Source: Chrysopilus asiliformis
Lineage: Eukaryota; Arthropoda; Insecta; Diptera; Rhagionidae
Assembly (NCBI GenBank): GCA_964034945.1
Contig: OZ035960.1
Location: forward strand, 28,259,487-28,323,486
Direction of reading: 5' to 3'
DNA length: 64,000 bases
A program made the position numbers and the translations under genes. Below are positions 58,676 through 64,000 of the stretch, one piece after another (position 1 is the stretch's first letter; each line of letters opens with the position of its first letter). The notes under the pieces are model-generated. The model had not been told where the DNA came from and made no database searches. It saw only the letters and a program-made list of their open reading frames with translations.

Positions 58676-59427
58676 AGTCTATATGATATATCATATAGGA
58701 GTATATCAGATTTAGTATATCGTTTCTAATGCATCGAACCAATCATCGGACAAAGAAGTGTGGTAGGGATGACAAAAGAGTTTGATTTTCGCATGTCCGT
58801 CCATATTTCTGTTCGTCTATCCGTCCGTGAACATCAAACCTTTCGAAAAGATTTAGCTAGAGACTTGAAATTATGTATAGTTACATTTCTCGTAAATGGT
58901 TAGGCTAAGTTCTTGAACGGGCAAAATTGGACCGTTCTTTTCCCCCTCCTTGAGATAAACGAAACAGTTTTTTTTGCAATTTTCTCGAAAACGGTGAATC
59001 ATATTGAAAAATTTATAAAGGTAAAATGTGTATAGAATAGGATTGTAAATAACTTATCCATACATCAAAATCTAATCGGACCACTACTTCCCCCTCTCCC
59101 ATACAAATGGAATACCTTTTCCCTGTTTTATCGAAAACAGTGCATCGTATCGAAAATTTTATTGACGTGAAATGTATTTAAAATAAGATTTTACATAAAT
59201 TATCTATCAAAATTCAATACTTTTTTTCAAATTTAATATTTTTTTTCTATTTTCTGAGTTGTATTGAAAAATTTATAAAGGTAAAATCTGTTTAGAATCT
59301 GATTTCACATAATCACTCCTTCCCCCCTCTCCTATACAAATGGATTTTTTGAAATAAACATTTTGTCTGTCATCATATAAAGTATTTAACGATTGGCCCC
59401 TAGCAATTGTAGCTTTTCTTATGTTTA
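58676..59427 (+). mobile_element. family B repeat, long copy
   Basis: The copy has a TATGATATATCATATA 5' palindrome, a short microsatellite, duplicated middle modules (TCGAAAACGGTGAATC-type) and the 3' tail AGCTTTTCTTATGTTT. Confidence 0.82.
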
Positions 59428-59785
59428 TAAATGAAAAATAAGATAGTTTATAAATGACATTTAGTAGCTAATAGCAAAAATGTTGAACTACACTCTAAAA
59501 CCGTTTTGTTGAATTTCACTTCACTAAATGATTGTAAAAGGTATACTTTATTAAATTACAACCGGAAGTGAAATTTTCAACAGCAAATAATGTGATTTTT
59601 AACAATAAATGAAGTAATTTTCAATAAAAAATGCTTAAAGTTGAACATTCCGTGCTGAATATTAAACAAAAAAAGTTTAAATTCAACTGACGATTGTTTT
59701 GGTTTTCAACTTTTTGGACAGGATTTAAAAAGGCGATAAAATTACACAAACATCTAAAAAATAATTTAAATAAATATTATATTTT

Positions 59786-59965
59786 TCCTTTCGTCTACTA
59801 TACAGGGAAAGTATTGTATTCATGACGGAGACCGACTCGAGAACGCGGGCAGATAGAAACTTTCTGATCCATACGAACTCCGTTTCGAACAAATATATGA
59901 GGATGTCGGTCTGTCTGTCTGTCCGTTTTACGTATCTTAAATAACTCGAGAACGCATTTTAATTT
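59786..59965 (+). mobile_element. family C repeat, copy 2 (partial)
   Basis: GGGAAAGTATTGTATTCATG through the CTGT tract to AACTCGAGAACGCATTTT; the 3' part is missing. Confidence 0.75.
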
Positions 59966-61167
59966 TTAATATTTGATGTTAGTCAAAATGTTTCTAAAAA
60001 TCCAAAACCCAAAAGAAAATCCCAAAAAAACCCAAAAAAAAACCCAGTGGGTTGAGTTTAAAAAAAAACGTGTTCTTCACAAACCTGGAACAGGCGCTTA
60101 TAGTGCCCACCAACTCAACAAACCCTGCCGAATGGTTTAAAGATTTACTAAAAGACTCATAAAATAGAAAATTGTCATTTTTTTAAAAAAATTTTTGTCG
60201 AAATTACAACAAAATTGTCATTTTTTCTGGCCACAGTCGCTAAAATGTAAAAATTTTATGTGATTTCTTTTTAATAGATTAAATCTTGTTCTAAATTTCC
60301 TTCAGTATTGACATTTTTAATTTTACATTTCATGTTGAACTCTTTCGATATTCCAAGGATTTTTCTCAATAAAATCGTTTTCCGCACAACATAAGAAAAT
60401 CTTAGTCCAATTCATTGCAAACACTTGTCGTTCTAAGAATGAAATTGTTTACGATCACTGAAGCAAGAAACCGTAATCCAAATAAGTAAACCTACTTTAG
60501 CCTAACCCTAAACTAACCCTCTAATCAGTAAATACGAAACCCCTAAGCCAAAATACCCTTTTTTCTGTTGCATTTAACGTTTAACTTACTATGTAAATAA
60601 AACATCTGTTCGACAACTTGGGATAAATGGAGCATAGCGAAACGTGGACACAATGATTTTCCATTGTAACAACTATTTGACAATTTTCCAATTCGTCACA
60701 AACATAAAAAGTCTCCGGGCTAGGGAAAATCGCCACAATTTACCGTTTTTGTTGTTGTTGTTCGTTGGTTCTCGTCAAGCGTAAGGGAAAATACAAAAAT
60801 AATTTAACCCCAATTGAAATGCAGTTTGCGCGCGCACTTGCGAATCTTTAATCAAGGGGGTGTGTTGTATTCGGTAATCAACCCCTTACCAAATGGCCAT
60901 TTATTAAATTTTAATTTCAGATTCATTAAATTAAAAATATATATACATATATCTGATGTGAACAGCACATGACATTCTTGCACAAAATCTACTTAAAATA
61001 TTAGCTTATATAATTTTTTTTTTTACAAAATCTGAAATATCTCGATAATGGTAAAAGATATAAATTTACCGTAACAGGCAAAAATGTAGAGAATTTTCTT
61101 TAATTTGTCATGTAGCGAAAAATCGAAAAACCGTTAGTTTGCAGCCATTTGCAAAAATATGCTTTTT

Positions 61168-61743
61168 ATACCCGTATGGTGAAACCAAAGGGTATATTAA
61201 CTTTGCCTTACCGTTTGTAACGCCAAGATCCCGTCATCACACAAAAAAATGAATTACACCAGTGTGTTTAGAATGATAAAAAAAGTTGAATTTAGCATGT
61301 CCGTCCGTCTGTCTGTCCGTCCGTCTGTCTGTCCGTCCGTCTGTCCGTCTGTCTGTGGCGCGGATTGCGGGCGCACGGATTGAGCTAGAGACTTGAAATT
61401 TTGCGCAGATTCGTTTTTCGTAAAATGCGAGGCTAAGTTCGTTAATGGGCAAAAATGGACCATTAGGGGGGGTACCCCCCATACGAACGAAATCGTTTTT
61501 TGTGAATATCTCGAAAACGGTGCATCTTATAAAAAAAGTCCAAGAACAAAAGTTATTTAGGATATTATTCTACATAAAACTCCCATACATCAAAATCCGA
61601 TTGGAATAAATTTTAAAAAATCTTATTGGAAAGTTTGATTTCAAAGTGGAATTTTGGTATAACTGTTCGAATTTTGATACGAATATCACCATACGGGTCT
61701 CCAATGATTGCCAGATTGGCAATTATAGCTTTTGTTATGTTTT
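61168..61743 (+). mobile_element. family A repeat (INE/HINE-like), complete copy
   Basis: This is the reference copy of about 576 bp. It starts TATACCCGTATGGTGAAACC, continues to a CCGT/CTGT microsatellite and then the conserved ATTGAGCTAGAGACTTGAAA block. Subterminal TCACCATACGGGT mirrors the start, and it ends with the hairpin TTGCCAGATTGGCAA and AGCTTTTGTTATGTTT. No target duplication. This layout matches Helentron-associated INE-1/DINE-1 elements. Confidence 0.85.
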
Positions 61744-62094
61744 TAATTTTGATGATTATATCTCGATAACGGTAAAAGATAGATAAAATTATGGCAAATA
61801 TTATTCTCTTCAATTCATCTCATACATTAAACCACCCAAAACCCCTTTATTTTTCGAGATCGTAAAAAAACTTATTTTTTAAAATAACGGTATATCTCGA
61901 TAATGACCCGAGATACGCAGTTATAGCGAACGACAAAAGTGTGGGAAATTTTATTGTCTCCAAGTCTTGCCCTAAATCAGACTACTGAAAACGCGTAGAG
62001 TAAATAGCAAAAAATGAAATTGCAATTAAAAAAAACGCCATTTTGGTTATTTCCGATTAACAGATTTTTACCAAAAGTTGATAAAATCGTCCTA

Positions 62095-62490
62095 TTCTAG
62101 GACCAAAAATACCTGGAAAACTTTATTTTTTCAAAGAAATTGTATGGGAGGCACATGTTAACGTTAGTTTTCCAAAAGTTGATAGAAACTATGATTTCTG
62201 TAAAACTAACTTATAAGAAATTTTTCAAGTCGGTAGCTCAACGCGTTCTCGAGTTACTTAAGACACGTAAACCGGACAGGTCGACAGATAGACAGGTAGA
62301 CAGACAGCAAGACACACCGACGGACCGACAGACAGACAGACTCACAGACAGATGCATGGACTGGACATCCTCTAAATTTTGCCTGAAACGGATTTCGGAC
62401 TGATCAGAAAGTTTTTATCTGCCCCCGCTCTGAAATTGGTCTACGTTATAAATACAATACTTTCCCTCTTTAGCAGAGGCAAGTAAAAAT
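62095..62490 (-). mobile_element. family C repeat, copy 3
   Basis: The minus-strand copy has a long CTGT-type microsatellite (62277-62350), the GTTTCAGGCAAAATTTAG block and the GGGAAAGTATTGTATTTA start near 62470. Confidence 0.78.
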
Positions 62491-62692
62491 CCCCGATTCT
62501 ACAGATGTTTTTTTTTAATTTTAATAAAGTTAAAAATTGATAAAATTCCAATCGGATAGACGGTTCACATAAAAATGAAAAAGTGGTTCACAAAATTCAC
62601 CGAACTAATACATTAAAAAAAAAATAAAAATAAAAAAATAAGTCAGAAAAATTAAATTGTTGATAAAATTAACACTTTCCGATTTGTTCCAG

Positions 62693-63224
62693 AAGAACTG
62701 AACTTCAGCATCACGAGGCTGGTAAGGACGACAGAATCATCAGAGGAGGAGGACAATAACAATGTTTATCCGCGAAAGGGCTCCCCAACATGTGATAGTG
62801 TGCGACTACAACAACATCATATTAGTCACTTTAGTCGGGAATCGAGATCCCGTTCGAGAAGCCTATCTAGATCTCCACATGAAACGTTTCGATCGAGATC
62901 AAGATCGAGTTCCTTAGAATTAGAAGTTGATTCACCGCCTCCGCCATCGTTGCCAGCCCCCTCGTCAAGGATATCGGACTCCCCGCTAACAGAGTTATCG
63001 ACCAGCCCGAAGAAGTCTGAAACGTTTTCGGTGTCGGCGCTGCTTCGACAGGATCAGCCTAGAGCGTCAAAGTCACCTGTACCTGCCACATCATTCGATG
63101 GATTCAGAAGTAGCTACCAGCCGAATTATGAACAAACGATGCTGCATCGGCCTCTATTCCCGCCTATTCCTTGGTTAGCTGCGTTTGCGTTTCATCAAGG
63201 ACAACAGCCTGGAGCCGCTGGCGG
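62693..63224 (+). CDS. sens: Senseless/GFI-1 family gene, exon 4 (acidic, RS-rich and FSVSALL segment)
   Basis: This exon encodes about 177 residues between the acceptor TTCCAG (62692) and the donor GCGG|GTAAATG (after 63224, phase 2). In order, it holds an acidic patch (ESSEEED), an Arg-Ser-rich stretch at about 62835-62920, a Pro/Ser-rich region, the motif FSVSALLRQD (about 63028-63057) and an aromatic/Pro segment ending near IPWLAAFAFHQGQQPG. The FSVSALL-like motif resembles short repressor or nuclear motifs of developmental transcription factors; that is inference. Both splice phases fit: the incoming base plus AA makes Glu, and the outgoing GG plus T makes Gly. The exon is GC-richer than the flanking introns. 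An internal GTAAGG near 62722 is a possible cryptic donor. Confidence 0.9.
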
Positions 63225-63245
63225 GTAAATGTTTTGTACACACTA

Positions 63246-63330
63246 CAGTAGTCCACGTTTAATTGCACAACCATTTTATCATGAAAAACGTTGTAATAAT
63301 GCGGATATTGCAATAATGCGGGGATTCCTG
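63246..63330. mobile_element. short pogo-like MITE in intron 4
   Basis: This 85-bp segment is flanked by TA. It begins CAGTAGTCC and ends GGGGATTCCTG, an imperfect inverted pair. It has two ATAATGCGG direct repeats. The weak match of the ends makes this tentative. Confidence 0.55.
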
Positions 63331-63482
63331 TATTTGTTTTTTTCGAAATTATGGTTTGAATTTTATTTTCAATCAGATAAGTATAGGCACTGTAAGCTAT
63401 TCTAGTAGCATTTTTGTGTATGGCTAGTGGAGTAAAATGCTAGTCGAGTAAAACACACTTTTAGATACGTCCCTCGACTTAC

Positions 63483-63542
63483 GATGTAAATGTGACCGAA
63501 TTGTGACTAGTCATCGATCACTGACAGTCACCAGAATAGGGC
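63483..63542. mobile_element. partial MITE, same family as 29938-30055
   Basis: Right-end sequence TTGTGACTAGTCATCG and CCAGAATAGGGCT matches the 29938 element. No left end was found. Confidence 0.7.
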
Positions 63543-63606
63543 TTTTAATTAAACCTTTTAACAAGTCTAAAGCCACACTATTTACTAAAATCTCAAACAA
63601 TTGCAG

Positions 63607-63918
63607 TTACCATCCGACGTCTCAAGAAGATTTCCTAAGATTTCGGAATTTAATGTCACAGACGCAAGGACACGGTGCTGGACCAAATGCCCACTTAGGT
63701 TTCCCACATCCACCGCACGTGCATTTCCACCACATGCCCAAATGGCCGGGTCTGCCGCAATTTAGTGATCTCTACTCGTGCATGAAATGCGAGAAAATGT
63801 TCTCCACCGCCCACGGACTCGAGGTACACGCAAGACGAACTCACCACGGAAAGAAACCCTTCGCCTGCGAGCTGTGCAACAAAACATTCGGCCACGAGGT
63901 CAGCCTTAGTCAACATAG
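63607..63918 (+). CDS. sens: Senseless/GFI-1 family gene, exon 5 (first zinc fingers; gene runs off the window)
   Basis: This exon encodes about 104 residues. A His/Pro-rich lead-in is followed by a complete C2H2 finger (Cys-x2-Cys-x12-His-x4-His, with the core [15 protein letters not shown]), a linker (HGKKPFA) and most of a second finger ([17 protein letters not shown]). This arrangement is the N-terminal finger pair of the GFI-1/Senseless family of DNA-binding developmental repressors and activators, which in insects act in sensory-organ precursors. The acceptor is TTGCAG (63606). The donor ATAG|GTGAGC after 63918 splits an Arg codon in phase 2, inside the second finger, so the remaining fingers lie downstream. 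Whether this is sens or the paralogue sens-2 cannot be settled without them. Confidence 0.95.
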
Positions 63919-64000
63919 GTGAGCTGGGGGCAGAATGTCCTTCATTAGTTTTTTTCTTTTTTTTTGAATTTTTGGCTCAACCACAAAATTAGATTCATTC

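Larger units (their letters stand above)
41578..62692 (+). other. intron 3 (21.1 kb), repeat-rich
   Basis: This intron runs between the strong donor AAAG|GTAAGT and the acceptor TTCCAG. It contains the 44450 and 42914 inverted-repeat elements, the 46770 mariner, Helitrons at 48664 and 52080, head-to-head family B repeats, TTAA elements, a Harbinger-like MITE, and family A and C copies. Intervals 41600-42910, 44920-46760, 54130-55250, 57370-58670 and 59970-61160 show nothing beyond AT-rich sequence and short repeats. Confidence 0.75.
63225..63606 (+). other. intron 4 (382 bp)
   Basis: The donor is GCGG|GTAAATG and the acceptor is AATTGCAG. Despite its size it carries an 85-bp pogo-like MITE (63246-63330) and the right end of a second MITE (about 63483-63542, same family as 29938-30055). 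Confidence 0.85.

Overview
The window looks like insect nuclear DNA. It is AT-rich, the genes are split by long introns, and it carries DD41D mariners, Helitrons and repeats built like the INE-1/DINE-1 elements of Drosophila. A dipteran is the most likely source, but that is inference from the repeat types, and no species can be named.

One real protein-coding gene is visible, on the + strand: a Senseless/GFI-1 family C2H2 zinc-finger transcription factor (sens, or its paralogue sens-2). A phase-consistent model has five coding exons: 22727-22765, 23223-23550, 41284-41577, 62693-63224 and 63607-63918. The last exon ends at a splice donor, and the rest of the zinc-finger array lies beyond the window. 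The model encodes about 501 residues here: a His/Gln-rich N-terminus, an Asn/Thr/Gln-rich linker, an Arg-Ser-rich and acidic segment, and the first one and a half zinc fingers. Exons 4 and 5 are secure, exons 2 and 3 are likely, and exon 1 is plausible.

Everything else is intergenic DNA (1 to about 22000) or intron (17.7 kb and 21.1 kb), and much of it is transposon debris. I could define the ends of many elements by inverted repeats and target-site duplications. They include three mariner remnants (one nearly complete at 46770-47994); four Helitrons, three with A|TC...CTRR|T ends; TTAA-flanked piggyBac-like elements; TA-flanked Tc1/pogo-like MITEs; a TAA-flanked Harbinger-like MITE; a MITE with a 9-bp duplication; and foldback elements. 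Two dispersed families, A and B (about 550-750 bp, several copies each), share a Helentron-associated (HINE/DINE-1) layout: subterminal inverted repeat, CCGT/CTGT microsatellite core, and a 3' hairpin followed by a common tail. Several insertions are nested, which gives relative ages.

No rRNA, tRNA, CRISPR array or operon was seen. The most unusual unexplained segment is a GC-rich stretch at 15422-15555 that could fold into an H-type pseudoknot plus two hairpins, about 35 bp downstream of a TATA-like box that is shared with a second locus near 7640. No clearly new biological system could be demonstrated from sequence alone.
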